Below are positions 46,367 to 54,101 of a stretch of DNA of 64,000 nt, piece by piece. The DNA is from BJGV01 sp003230615 (GTDB lineage: Bacteria > Pseudomonadota > Gammaproteobacteria > Burkholderiales > Nitrosomonadaceae). The stretch lies in contig OY760140.1 of NCBI GenBank assembly GCA_963663215.1, forward strand, positions 1,240,001 through 1,304,000, given 5' to 3'. A program made the position numbers and the translations under genes. The notes below the pieces were generated by a model. It saw only the letters and a program-made list of their open reading frames with translations, was not told the origin of the DNA and made no database searches. The number at the start of each line of letters is the position of its first letter. Positions within the stretch are counted from its first letter, which is position 1.

Positions 46367-46828
46367 ATGGCCACAGCTAGCACTCGCCCCTTGTCTCGCA
46401 GGATTCCAACGACTCCCCAAAGGTCACGCATTATGTCCGCTATTCGTAGTTGGGGAAACAGGTCAACAGAAATATATCTTATAAAAATAATGTGTTGGTA
46501 CAACATAACAGGTTGGCGTCGAAATTGGCTACTGCCTGGAAAACCAGACTTTGTTTTTCCTAAACATAGGCTTGCGGTATTCGTAGATGGATGTTTCTGG
46601 CATGGATGCTCGCGCTGCTACATAGAGCCAAAAAGTAACACTGAATATTGGCGTGAAAAAATTAGGAGAAATATTTTAAGGGATCGCAGAAATATGTGCC
46701 TGCTGAGAACAAAAGGATGGAAAGCTATGCGGATTTGGGAACATGCGCTAAAAAACGATAATGTAGTCGCTAACAAAATAAAGAAGGCTTTAGCTGCACG
46801 CCTACTCATAAATTACCAGATACTATGA
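46367..46828 (+). CDS. vsr: Very short patch repair endonuclease
   Basis: Vsr nicks next to T in T:G mismatches left by deamination of 5-methylcytosine, preventing C-to-T mutation at methylated sites. The 153-residue protein has MSAIRSWGNRSTEIYL, LPGKPDFVFPKHRLAVFVDGCFWHGCSRC (the metal-binding Asp in PDFVF and the Asp/Gly-Cys-Phe-Trp-His-Gly signature) and NTEYWREKIRRNILRDRRN..LRTKGWKAMRIWEHAL. Its linkage with a C5-methyltransferase is the normal pairing. The true start may be a little downstream of ATG 46367, since the first 20 residues are variable. It follows the winged-helix gene on the same strand. Confidence 0.93.
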   Translation: MATASTRPLSRRIPTTPQRSRIMSAIRSWGNRSTEIYLIKIMCWYNITGWRRNWLLPGKPDFVFPKHRLAVFVDGCFWHGCSRCYIEPKSNTEYWREKIRRNILRDRRNMCLLRTKGWKAMRIWEHALKNDNVVANKIKKALAARLLINYQIL

Positions 46829-46992
46829 TCAAAATAGGCATGATCAACTGATAAATGTCTGCAACAGAATTTATGATAGTTTGTTTGAGATTAGCGCTTG
46901 CAAAAATAGCAAAATAAGAGAATAATATTCGCACGCGCTGATTTGTTTCGATTGCGAGCGCTTTATAAATACAGCTAAACCGGAGAACAATG

Positions 46993-47028
46993 AACCCGTT
47001 CTCTGTTCAAGCCAGAACGGGTTTTTTC
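46993..47028 (+). terminator. Intrinsic terminator
   Basis: AACCCGTTCT (46993-47002) pairs with AGAACGGGTT (47014-47023) across an 11-base loop and is followed by TTTTCTTTTC. It lies 165 bases after vsr and just before the GC-rich gene. It probably ends the wHTH-vsr transcript. Confidence 0.75.
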
Positions 47029-47104
47029 TTTTCACCGACGCAATTTTGTCCTACTTGCAGCGTCGCAAAACAAATTGCTAAACGGGACTCCAATACTGGA
47101 GACG

Positions 47105-47566
47105 ATGATGGACGGTCTTAACAAAATCAATCGCAGACAATTCCTTTCTCGCCTGCTAAGGCTCGGTGCAGCTATTGCGCTGCCTCGGCTGGTGCTTGCA
47201 CGTCCCGGGGTCTTGGAACTGCCGGTGCCGTTACCTGCGTCGGTGGTGGTGCCGCCCGTGCTGGCTGATGAAGAACCGGACGAGGCGATGGCGCCAGACA
47301 TTGCATGGGGGATCGGGAAGACAGCAGAAGAAGCACAACAGAGTTTCGACGAGTTCGCAGCGACACAGGCTCCGCTCCGCGTTGCCAGACGGGTGTATCT
47401 GAAGAAGGTCATCGCGCAATGGGAAGCGGATGGGCGCGCAACGCCGTGGGAGCAGTGGCACGAAGCTCACTTCAAAAAAATATACGCCCGGACCCGCGTT
47501 CACGCAGGCTACATGGCAAGGGACGACCTGAGAGTAGCGATGTGGCTCGCTCCATTCTTGTCATAG
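47105..47566 (+). CDS. Tat-signal exported protein of unknown function (GC-rich)
   Basis: About 153 residues. The N-terminus has a twin-arginine signal, KINRRQFLSRLLRLGAAIALPRLVLA (RRQFL fits the S/T-R-R-x-F-L consensus, though the first position is Asn), followed by a hydrophobic core and a likely cleavage after VLA. The mature part is Pro/Val-rich, then helical and charged (TAEEAQQSFDEFAATQAPLRVARRVYLKKVIAQWEADGRATPWEQWHEAHFKKIYARTRVHAGYMARDDLRVAMWLAPFL). I do not recognise a family. The coding sequence is visibly more GC-rich than anything around it and opens extra frames on both strands, which points to recent transfer. GGAG at 47098 serves ATG 47105 or 47108; the open frame reaches back to 47075. 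Confidence 0.6.
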   Translation: MMDGLNKINRRQFLSRLLRLGAAIALPRLVLARPGVLELPVPLPASVVVPPVLADEEPDEAMAPDIAWGIGKTAEEAQQSFDEFAATQAPLRVARRVYLKKVIAQWEADGRATPWEQWHEAHFKKIYARTRVHAGYMARDDLRVAMWLAPFLS

Positions 47567-47860
47567 ACCACCGCCAACGACAAGCATTTGACGATGCTTT
47601 GGGGGTGACAGTATGAAATTGTGCTAACAAAATACTAAGCACTAAGGGTGGATTTGATTCCAGTCTGCCACAAAACATTGTGATATAACTTTTTCATAGG
47701 CGAATCAATATTGAGGTTGAGCGAGGCCCTATACCACTCATAGGTAGTCCCCATGTTTTACACTGCTTTTCTGTCTCTGCTATTGAGTAAACTTATTTGT
47801 ATGATTTAGGCGCATCATGGTTAGGTATTTCTCTAATTATGAACATAGTGAGGCTCAGAA

Positions 47861-48502
47861 TTGACTAGCAAGCTAAAAACAATTCGGCTAATTGTTGTGC
47901 TGATTGCTTCGATTTGGGTTGTGGGGACAGTGATAATGACTGCTGTCTATGAGCATGAACGAAGATCAAATTGCCTTCGAACTGAAGGGACATTAGCAGG
48001 CCTTGGATGGTGTGAATCAGATCTCTATTCGAGAGAGGAGCTTGGATTTAATTACAAAGATATTTTTATTCTGGGATTACGCTGGCCTTTACAGCTTATT
48101 TCATCAGAAGATAACTCTATCAGTCTGCTAAGCAAGGTGCCTCCTTCACGAGGAAAGGAGGAGATGCCGCCCGTAGGTGAAAATCTAGTTCTGAACGAGC
48201 CGCAGGTTCGTTGGTGTGTTTTTGAGAAAGCGCGTCTGGAAATGATGAAGTCGTGGACCATGACGGATCAGGAGGTGGCTGAATTAAAGGAGGAGGCTGA
48301 AATAAAAATGTACGTAGCTAGAGCAGGTGTAACAAAAAAGTACGTAGCTAGATATGATAAGCGTTGCACTAAATTTAGGTCTCAGCAGGGAACTCTGGGG
48401 GCTATAGAACGGGAACTCCTTTTCGAAGGCAAGAGACTTCAGTCTGAGGGTGTACAACGAATGTATTCGTCTCAATCTTCACTGAAAGCTACGGTAAATT
48501 AA
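47861..48502 (+). CDS. Hypothetical membrane-anchored protein
   Basis: A 213-residue protein with one N-terminal membrane helix (IRLIVVLIASIWVVGTVIMTAVY) and a soluble remainder, with cysteines in SNCLRTEGTLAGLGWCESDLYS. The second half is charged and helical (MTDQEVAELKEEAEIKMYVARAGVTKKYVARYDKRC). The tract KMYVARAGVTKKYVARYDK contains a short near-duplicate. The start is a TTG at 47861 with GTGAGG seven bases upstream, so it is less certain. It is followed by three more small genes on the same strand. No family recognised. Confidence 0.6.
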   Translation: MTSKLKTIRLIVVLIASIWVVGTVIMTAVYEHERRSNCLRTEGTLAGLGWCESDLYSREELGFNYKDIFILGLRWPLQLISSEDNSISLLSKVPPSRGKEEMPPVGENLVLNEPQVRWCVFEKARLEMMKSWTMTDQEVAELKEEAEIKMYVARAGVTKKYVARYDKRCTKFRSQQGTLGAIERELLFEGKRLQSEGVQRMYSSQSSLKATVN

Positions 48503-48518
48503 TAATTCTTTATTAATT

Positions 48519-48956
48519 ATGGAACTCACTAACTCTGACGCACTCCGAGCATATGCAAGTATGATGAATACGCTTAATGTGTCACATCTCGAGCCACTGC
48601 TTGCCGAAGATTTTCACTATAAGTCAGAGGGGGTATTTGATGAGATAACATCTAAGCAAGCCTTTCTTGATTACATCAGACCTAAGCTGAAATCTATAGC
48701 AAAATTAGGAGAACTTATAAATGCAGAAATGGGTAATTACTCGTGCAATCCGTCTTTTTTGGCTCCAGTACCATGTGTTGTATTGACACAGGGCAGGAAA
48801 GATAGTGAGATTGTTGCCACAGTGTTCGTGAAAGTCATGGATGGTTATATCAAGCATCTTTTTTACGACTACCACACTGTGTTTCCGTCAAGGAGTGGAG
48901 ATTATCCGAGTTGTAAGAGGTGTAAGGTTATCCAACTATTCCCACCAACCAGATAA
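48519..48956 (+). CDS. Hypothetical protein, possible NTF2-like fold
   Basis: A 145-residue protein beginning MELTNSDALRAYASMMNTLNVSHLEPLLAEDFHYKSEGVFDEI. The pattern of an N-terminal helix followed by LLAEDFHYKSEGVFDEITSKQAFLDYI resembles NTF2-like (SnoaL) domains, which are small and often of unknown role. The C-terminus has a short Cys pair (SCKRC). It starts 16 bases after the preceding membrane protein and is probably in the same transcript. The fold call is by pattern only. Confidence 0.55.
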   Translation: MELTNSDALRAYASMMNTLNVSHLEPLLAEDFHYKSEGVFDEITSKQAFLDYIRPKLKSIAKLGELINAEMGNYSCNPSFLAPVPCVVLTQGRKDSEIVATVFVKVMDGYIKHLFYDYHTVFPSRSGDYPSCKRCKVIQLFPPTR

Positions 48957-48977
48957 CCAGAATACAACTAAGGTGTA

Positions 48978-49112
48978 ATGTATGAAGCTATTTTTATAAT
49001 GCTACTGGGCTACACGCCACTACAGGACAAGCAGGAGAAACGACAGCATGAATTTCCAGAGATGGATACTACTGACAGCAGCGCGTACATTAAAGGGGAA
49101 TGGAAACTATGA
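48978..49112 (+). CDS. Possible 44-residue small protein coupled to the lipoprotein gene
   Basis: An open frame of 44 codons starts at ATG 48978 with AAGGTG three bases upstream and ends in TGA at 49110-49112. It overlaps the ATG of the next gene as ATGA. The product begins MYEAIFIMLLGYTPLQDKQ and ends YIKGEWKL. The overlap looks like translational coupling, but there is no homology I recognise, and the ribosome site of the next gene lies inside it. Chance is quite possible. Confidence 0.4.
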   Translation: MYEAIFIMLLGYTPLQDKQEKRQHEFPEMDTTDSSAYIKGEWKL

Positions 49113-49321
49113 AGATATTAATTCTTATCACTACACTATGGCTGCAAGGATGCACGCTTATAGCTATATCATCGATAATCGAACAGAAAAGCCATTACAA
49201 AGTCTATGTAGCAAAAGCTAATAGTAACGGTGACATCGTATTACCATTTGCAGACTGGCGTGAGAAAAATTGTTCGCCCGACGAAGCATTAGCTTGGGAC
49301 TGTAGCAGAGCGAATAAATAA
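49109..49321 (+). CDS. Small predicted lipoprotein
   Basis: A 70-residue protein with a lipoprotein signal: MKILILITTLWLQGCTLIA, lipobox LQGC. The mature part is about 55 residues and holds two cysteines (EKNCSPDEALAWDC) that could form a disulfide. ATG 49109 is preceded at a good distance by AAGGGGAA; an ATG nine bases earlier is possible. It overlaps the end of the 44-residue frame. Small lipoproteins in phage-like elements can be lysis or entry-exclusion proteins, but nothing here establishes this. Confidence 0.6.
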   Translation: MKILILITTLWLQGCTLIAISSIIEQKSHYKVYVAKANSNGDIVLPFADWREKNCSPDEALAWDCSRANK

Positions 49322-49363
49322 ACTAGCCCGCGGGAGGGTAATATTTGACTAGAGATTTCTTGC

Positions 49364-49663
49364 TCACGGATGCTGCCAAAATCGTCCGCCTCTGCCCGTA
49401 CTTGAATAATCCAGAAATTGGACCCAACCTAGTTGCCGAAGTGCTGTTCCGACTTGCTGCGCATGTGGCCTATCGAGAAACCTGCCGTTGAGGCGCACTA
49501 TCAGGTCGCTCATGCTCCAATCTCGTTTTCGCATATTCTCAGGTAGGGATGCCATGAGTTGCTGAATTTGAGTTTCTAGTGAGGTGAATTTTTTCTTGGT
49601 AGATATAGTAGTAGTGTTAATTACATCTGACCGTTTCCGTAGTTGTTCCATATAAGCAAGCAT
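49364..49663 (-). CDS. Small hypothetical protein near the replication module
   Basis: A 99-residue protein, last gene of the minus-strand set int-alpA-primase-this gene. The ATG at 49663 has a strong AGAGGA site. Residues 1-45 are polar and helical; residues 50-99 (LPENMRKRDWSMSDLIVRLNGRFLDRPHAQQVGTALRQLGWVQFLDYSSTGRGGRFWQHP) have the look of a winged helix DNA-binding domain, with the RPHAQQVGTALRQLGW recognition-helix-like segment. Similar small proteins and domain tails accompany phage primases. It is separated from the primase gene by the iteron-like array. A role in replication initiation is plausible, but inferred. Confidence 0.65.
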   Translation of the reverse strand: MLAYMEQLRKRSDVINTTTISTKKKFTSLETQIQQLMASLPENMRKRDWSMSDLIVRLNGRFLDRPHAQQVGTALRQLGWVQFLDYSSTGRGGRFWQHP

Positions 49664-49710
49664 GTTGTTTTCCTCTTAATGACTGGTGGTGGCGTATTGG
49701 TGAATAACTA

Positions 49711-49984
49711 TACTCAGATTGACCTGAGTATTATTGCTGAACTGAGTACTATCTGAGCATAGCTAAATCCTGTAACTATAAAGGCTTTCTCTATCTTTAC
49801 TCAGTTACTCAGATAAATAGTAAAAAATAGAACAAGAGATTAGTCTCTCTCCGTGTCGATAAAAATTAGGGGTCAGGCATAATATAAAGTTCCGTGCATA
49901 AAATCTAAGTTGTCTGAGTAAACCCAACAACCACTTGAATTCCAGCTGAGTAAACGTAGGTGAGGAACATCTGAGTTCTGAGTA
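49711..49984. repeat. Iteron-like CTGAGTA array, candidate replication origin
   Basis: Within 274 bases there are eight exact CTGAGTA motifs (either strand) and two one-mismatch copies. TACTCAG orientation: 49711, 49798, 49806. CTGAGTA orientation: 49724, 49742, 49914, 49946, 49978. Near matches: 49753 (CTGAGCA) and 49971 (CTGAGTT). The region is AT-rich and sits directly after the primase-helicase stop. By analogy with phage P4, whose alpha protein binds short iterons at ori and crr, this is a candidate origin. Counts are from reading the sequence; no statistics were run. Confidence 0.65.
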
Positions 49985-49993
49985 AACTACGAC

Positions 49994-52156
49994 TCATACA
50001 ATATTGAACTGTTTGGTATCCATTTCGGCACCCAGCTGTATATCTGTCATTGATTCGTATATTTGGTGATTGTCTAAGGCATAGCATCTTGGTCGGGTAC
50101 CATTTAATCTGCGTGCTTGTTTATCAAGACGATGAATCCCAAACTTGCGTAGTGCACCTGTCATAGCTTTGGAAGATACTTCGCGTTTTTCATGCTTATA
50201 GCGGCTGCATAACTCATTTGCAGTACAGATTTCCCGACCAAGTAAGCTAGTTAAGTTGGAAGAATCAATAATCTCTTTTAGCCAGCGCTCCAGATCACTT
50301 AAGTTATCCTCGATCATTTCACGTTTGGATGCGTTGATGGGAGCAGGCACCTTAGGATTAAATTTGGATGTATCAACTTGCACTAAAAATTCAAGTAGGC
50401 TGGAGAGCCCACCAGTATCCCGCCACGTCACAAACTCTTTAGCTTGTAACTCCGGCAATAATTTCGATGTAGCTTCTACTACGAAGAACCTACGATCAGT
50501 TTCATTCATAAATACGGCATCTGGATGATTGGATAAGAATACATATTTAATTACATTAGGTTGATCAAATTTAGGTTCATTTTTCACGTTAATCTTGTTT
50601 TTGGATGTCGTAATCCATCCCTTAATTCGATCTGAGACAGGACGTTTGTCAGCACTACTTACTTCGTCACATATCACAAATACTTTGTGGGCCTGCCAGT
50701 CAGTAAAGCCGTCATTAAATACTTCCTGTCCTACAACGGTGAAATGACGTTCATTAAGTAGTGCGCCTACAGTTTCAAATAATAAGGATTTACCAGTTCC
50801 CTGCTGTCTCGACCAAACTACTAGTGCTACATGGAATCGTTCCGCTGGGTTTTGTGTCAGCCTGGCCAACCAAATCAGAATGTAATCCCTATCATTGATA
50901 TCGGTAATCAAATGATCAAGAAGTTGCATAAATTTACTTATATCTCCTTGCTGTGGTAGGCATGTAAACCCACGCCAGCTATTAATGGAGCCATCAGGCA
51001 GAATCGGAGGCTGTCCAGGCGCCATCAATACCCGTGGGGTATCTCGTCTATTAATGTGTTGCAACCATGCTTTACCTAGTGGCTGGGACTTATTATTTAA
51101 TTTAATAAATCTATTTCCGTATTGAGTTGCGAATCGACCACGATCTACATATCGTCCAGTATCGTTGTTATACAGATTCATCTCCGATAGATCCCAAGCA
51201 TATTGTTTATTCAATTCTGCAACTTCGGGTTGAACAATAGTAGAATTTCTTGTGATTGGATCAACCCATCCTGCTTCCTCAGCGTGGTATTTCAACGTAC
51301 CGGTTCCTATGCCGCCAACAGGATTGTATGAGCTCCAAACCTTTAGGGTTGCTGCAGCGTCATAGCGTTCCTTGCAACGCTTGGACCACTCATCAAACAG
51401 ATTAAATCCACTGGTCCAGTTAAGCGAGCGTATCGCCCAGCCGATATTTCTCCATTTTTCATAATCACAATTCGATGAGATGCAACCCAGCATAGATTTA
51501 ATACGCTCGATTTCCTCAAGTGTTTCTGGTGGCGGAGGTAATTTAATAGCTAGAACGTTGTTTAGAGCGGAATGGTTTTTAGCTGATTCTTTTCTCTGGG
51601 CCAGCGTGATTAGTAGATCTGGATCGATCAGTTCACCATCGTGATGCTCATCAAAGGCATGTTGCTCATTTTCCTTTGGGCAACTTGGCAGATAGACCAA
51701 CCTGCTAATGTCCTTGGTACTTGAGTCGAGTACGTTACCTAGCAGATCGTTGCACCCATACCAAACGTTTGGCCATTCATCGGGAGTAACATCCCGGCTG
51801 AAAGGTATCACTAACCTGAATTTGATCTTGCCGTTTCCTGGGTTATGACTAAACGTGCTGTACGCATCCCACATATAAGGATCAATAGCTATACGTAGAT
51901 CGTTCAACGTAACGCTATTATCAATGTCACACTCGATACCTGACCGGATAATAACGTCAACGTTCTTGCGCGTGCCACCCTTCCTAAGTTTGTGTTGAGC
52001 AAAAGCTGGCCCTGATTTATTAGGCCTGATTAATCGTGTGGTAAGAACTTGCGAGAGTTTTTCTGGCTTGATAGGATATACATGATCAGGAATAGTTACC
52101 CGTTCATTCGTGTAGAAAGTTACTGATAGATTTCGTGTAACATCTCGTATGCTCAT
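49994..52156 (-). CDS. Primase-helicase replication protein (PrimPol + PriCT-2 + SF3 helicase)
   Basis: A 720-residue replication protein of the phage/satellite type. N-terminal archaeo-eukaryotic primase-like features: CDID (Asp77, Asp79), FSHNPG (His104) and KDISRLVYLPS (about 148-157). A PriCT-2-like region covers about 215-300 (LGCISSNCDYEKWRNIGWAIRSLN). The superfamily 3 helicase has Walker A RQQGTGKSLLFETVG (450-464), Walker B VFVICDEV (492-499) and motif C YVFLSNHPDAVFMNETDRRFF. The last 100 residues form a small helical domain with EICTANELCSRYKHE. It overlaps the alpA-like gene by four bases (ATGA), so translation is coupled. It should initiate element replication at the adjacent CTGAGTA array. 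Confidence 0.9.
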   Translation of the reverse strand: MSIRDVTRNLSVTFYTNERVTIPDHVYPIKPEKLSQVLTTRLIRPNKSGPAFAQHKLRKGGTRKNVDVIIRSGIECDIDNSVTLNDLRIAIDPYMWDAYSTFSHNPGNGKIKFRLVIPFSRDVTPDEWPNVWYGCNDLLGNVLDSSTKDISRLVYLPSCPKENEQHAFDEHHDGELIDPDLLITLAQRKESAKNHSALNNVLAIKLPPPPETLEEIERIKSMLGCISSNCDYEKWRNIGWAIRSLNWTSGFNLFDEWSKRCKERYDAAATLKVWSSYNPVGGIGTGTLKYHAEEAGWVDPITRNSTIVQPEVAELNKQYAWDLSEMNLYNNDTGRYVDRGRFATQYGNRFIKLNNKSQPLGKAWLQHINRRDTPRVLMAPGQPPILPDGSINSWRGFTCLPQQGDISKFMQLLDHLITDINDRDYILIWLARLTQNPAERFHVALVVWSRQQGTGKSLLFETVGALLNERHFTVVGQEVFNDGFTDWQAHKVFVICDEVSSADKRPVSDRIKGWITTSKNKINVKNEPKFDQPNVIKYVFLSNHPDAVFMNETDRRFFVVEATSKLLPELQAKEFVTWRDTGGLSSLLEFLVQVDTSKFNPKVPAPINASKREMIEDNLSDLERWLKEIIDSSNLTSLLGREICTANELCSRYKHEKREVSSKAMTGALRKFGIHRLDKQARRLNGTRPRCYALDNHQIYESMTDIQLGAEMDTKQFNIV

Positions 52157-52473
52157 TTTTCCTCCCAGGTGTTGGGAGTTTCGTAGTAATTATGGGGATC
52201 AGCTAACCAACGACGTAATTGGCCTACTCTCCACCTTGAGCAGCGTAAGCCAAACTTTTCTGATGCAGGGAAAGTATTCTTCTTTATGCCGTCATATACT
52301 GCAGTTGGTCGGTTTCCACATATGTCACATACGACGTTAATCGGCACCAATGCTTCATCTGGAAGGTCATTAAATTTCAGTGTTAGCGGGCGTCGCTGCC
52401 GTGATTTCTTGCCGCCAAGGGGATTGCTACGTTCACCGGGTAACTCGGTATTCTGAAATATATGCTGTGACAT
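52153..52473 (-). CDS. AlpA-like DNA-binding regulator
   Basis: About 106 residues, starting at ATG 52473 with GGAGA upstream. The C-terminal part (PDEALVPINVVCDICGNRPTAVYDGIKKNTFPASEKFGLRCSRWRVGQLRRWLADP) follows the AlpA/MerR-like winged-helix pattern: a helix-turn-helix, then a FP..xx..RWRxxxLxxWL tail. AlpA proteins activate integrase or excision functions in P4-like elements. Residues 1-45 are Arg/Lys-rich and variable. It lies between int and primase on the same strand and overlaps the primase start. Two cysteines in CDIC are unusual in this motif. Confidence 0.75.
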   Translation of the reverse strand: MSQHIFQNTELPGERSNPLGGKKSRQRRPLTLKFNDLPDEALVPINVVCDICGNRPTAVYDGIKKNTFPASEKFGLRCSRWRVGQLRRWLADPHNYYETPNTWEEK

Positions 52474-52497
52474 ACACAAGTCTCCAAATTGAAAATG

Positions 52498-52521
52498 GAA
52501 AACCAGCACCTTGAGGTGCTG
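52498..52521 (-). terminator. Hairpin between int and alpA-like gene
   Basis: CAGCACC (52504-52510) and GGTGCTG (52515-52521) form a perfect 7-bp stem with loop TTGA. On the minus strand it is followed by GTTTTCC. It lies about 25 bases upstream of the alpA-like start and downstream of int, so it could terminate int or attenuate the replication operon. Confidence 0.5.
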
Positions 52522-52689
52522 TGCTTGCGTACATCCTTGACGGGCAGGGACTTCCTTGCCCCGGTCTGATACGTGTGGTTTCTTGCGGTACCTTGCTGGT
52601 TGGAACTATTTCCATGTAGATCCTCAACACAAGGAGCTATCCGAACCACACTGCTATTTATGCATTAGTTTACGGTTTAATGCAAGTAT

Positions 52690-53925
52690 TTACGGAAGAA
52701 TTTTAGTGTTTGCTCCTACATGTAGTGGTATCACTTCCGCGCCAGTCCTGAGTATGTCTAAATAGTCACTCCACGCTTGCATCATTTTGCACCGCTCAGA
52801 TAAGTGGGTAGTTCGGTTATAAGCGCGCCCATTAGGATCACGCACTGCATGAGCTAATTGGTGTTCTATATAGTCAGGCCTAAATCCCAATACTTCATCT
52901 AAGATAGTCCTTGCCATCGCGCGAAAACCATGTCCGCTCATTTCATCCTTAGCAAAACCCAAGCGTCGTAGCGCAGCATTTACTGTGTTGTCACTCATTG
53001 GTCGCTTGTCAGTTCTTATGCTGGGAAAAACGTAACTACCATATCCAGTAAGTAGATGCAGTTCAAGCAGGATTTCTAGAGCTTGCTTTGATAGAGGTAC
53101 AAGGTGGGAAGTGCCCATTTTCATACGACCGGCCGGGATGTTCCACTCAGCTTTATCAAGATTAAATTCAGACCATTCCGCATTACGTAATTCACCAGGG
53201 CGAGTGAACACCATGGGGGACAATTGCAGCGCGCACTTGACTGTAAATGTACCGGTATAACCCTCGATGGCACGAAGCAATTCGCCCACCTGTTTTGGTT
53301 CTGTAATGGCCGCATGATGCGTAACAACAACAGGTTCCAGCGCTCCACGAAGATCGGCAGCAGAATTATGCTCGGCCCTACCCGTAATAACGCCATACTG
53401 AAATACCTTGCTGGACAACCTTAGTGCACTGTGTGCTAGTTGATTTGCGCCTCTGCGCTCAATTTTCTGGATCGTAGTTAATAGTTCTAGAGGCTTGATT
53501 TCTTTTAGCGGGCGTTTTCCCAACCAAGGTAACAGATCATTGTTTAGTATTAGCTTAAGTTTTCTCTGCGTGGCCTCAGATTGCTTCCTGGATTGTTTCT
53601 CTAGCCACTCGATTGCAACTGACTGAAAGGTAGTTGCAGCATCTAGTCGTGCCTTATGAATTTCTTTTTTTCTGGAGGCTGATGGGTCTTCATTATTTGC
53701 AAGCAGTTTGCGTGCTTCGTCACGGCGCTCTCTTGCGTCTTTCAACCCTATGTTGGGGTAAGTTCCAAGAGAAATTAGTTTTTCCTTGCCCCCATAACGA
53801 TACTTAAGTCGCCACCACTTACCCCCACTGGGGGAAATAAGTAGAAATAGCCCACTCCCATAAAATAGTTTCTGGGGCTTATTCGTGGGCTTTGCGTTGC
53901 GGATTCCAGTATTAGTTAGCGGCAT
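52690..53925 (-). CDS. int: Tyrosine integrase, P4 type
   Basis: A 411-residue site-specific recombinase. The N-terminal DUF4102-type domain begins MPLTNTGIRNAKPTNKPQKLFYGSGLFLLISPSGGKWWRLKYRYGGKEKLISLGTYP. The SAM-like core-binding domain follows. The catalytic domain shows the first Arg in LSPMVFTRPGELRNAEWSEF, HGFRAMARTIL (His-x-x-Arg) and the C-terminal LAHAVRDPNGRAYNRTTHLSERCKMMQAWSDYL with the nucleophilic Tyr in AYNR. The open frame starts earlier (53961), but the family begins at MPLT, so I use ATG 53925. It is the last gene before the right attachment site and points into the element, as in P4-like islands. Confidence 0.94.
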   Translation of the reverse strand: MPLTNTGIRNAKPTNKPQKLFYGSGLFLLISPSGGKWWRLKYRYGGKEKLISLGTYPNIGLKDARERRDEARKLLANNEDPSASRKKEIHKARLDAATTFQSVAIEWLEKQSRKQSEATQRKLKLILNNDLLPWLGKRPLKEIKPLELLTTIQKIERRGANQLAHSALRLSSKVFQYGVITGRAEHNSAADLRGALEPVVVTHHAAITEPKQVGELLRAIEGYTGTFTVKCALQLSPMVFTRPGELRNAEWSEFNLDKAEWNIPAGRMKMGTSHLVPLSKQALEILLELHLLTGYGSYVFPSIRTDKRPMSDNTVNAALRRLGFAKDEMSGHGFRAMARTILDEVLGFRPDYIEHQLAHAVRDPNGRAYNRTTHLSERCKMMQAWSDYLDILRTGAEVIPLHVGANTKILP

Positions 53926-53967
53926 TCTTGGGGGTAACTCATTACGTAGCGTCAAAGACAATTACTA

Positions 53968-53998
53968 GTTACCCCCAATTTTACCCCAAGTTACCCCA
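53968..53998. promoter_or_regulatory. Candidate integrase arm-binding sites, right end
   Basis: A run of similar short motifs: GTTACCCCC (53968), TTACCCC (53981) and GTTACCCC (53990), spaced by about ten bases, upstream of int and inside the right attachment site. A further GTTACCCCC-like copy overlaps the int start at 53928-53938 on the other strand. The same motif family occurs at 38767-38787 near the left end. Confidence 0.45.
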
Positions 53999-54101
53999 GG
54001 ATGTAAGAGGTTGTCAACGAATCGATACGAATAACAGATGGTATCAATCTATTGTGTTATATAGTATTTTATTGCCATTACGGAAATCAACGAATACATT
54101 T

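Noticed and set aside
47166..47616. Several extra frames on both strands over the GC-rich gene
   Set aside because: These are a consequence of high GC; only the frame with a ribosome site and a coherent Tat signal is kept.
47648..47671. tRNA-end-like GATTTGATTCCAGTCTGCCACA
   Set aside because: No matching stems and no copy elsewhere that I could find; likely chance.
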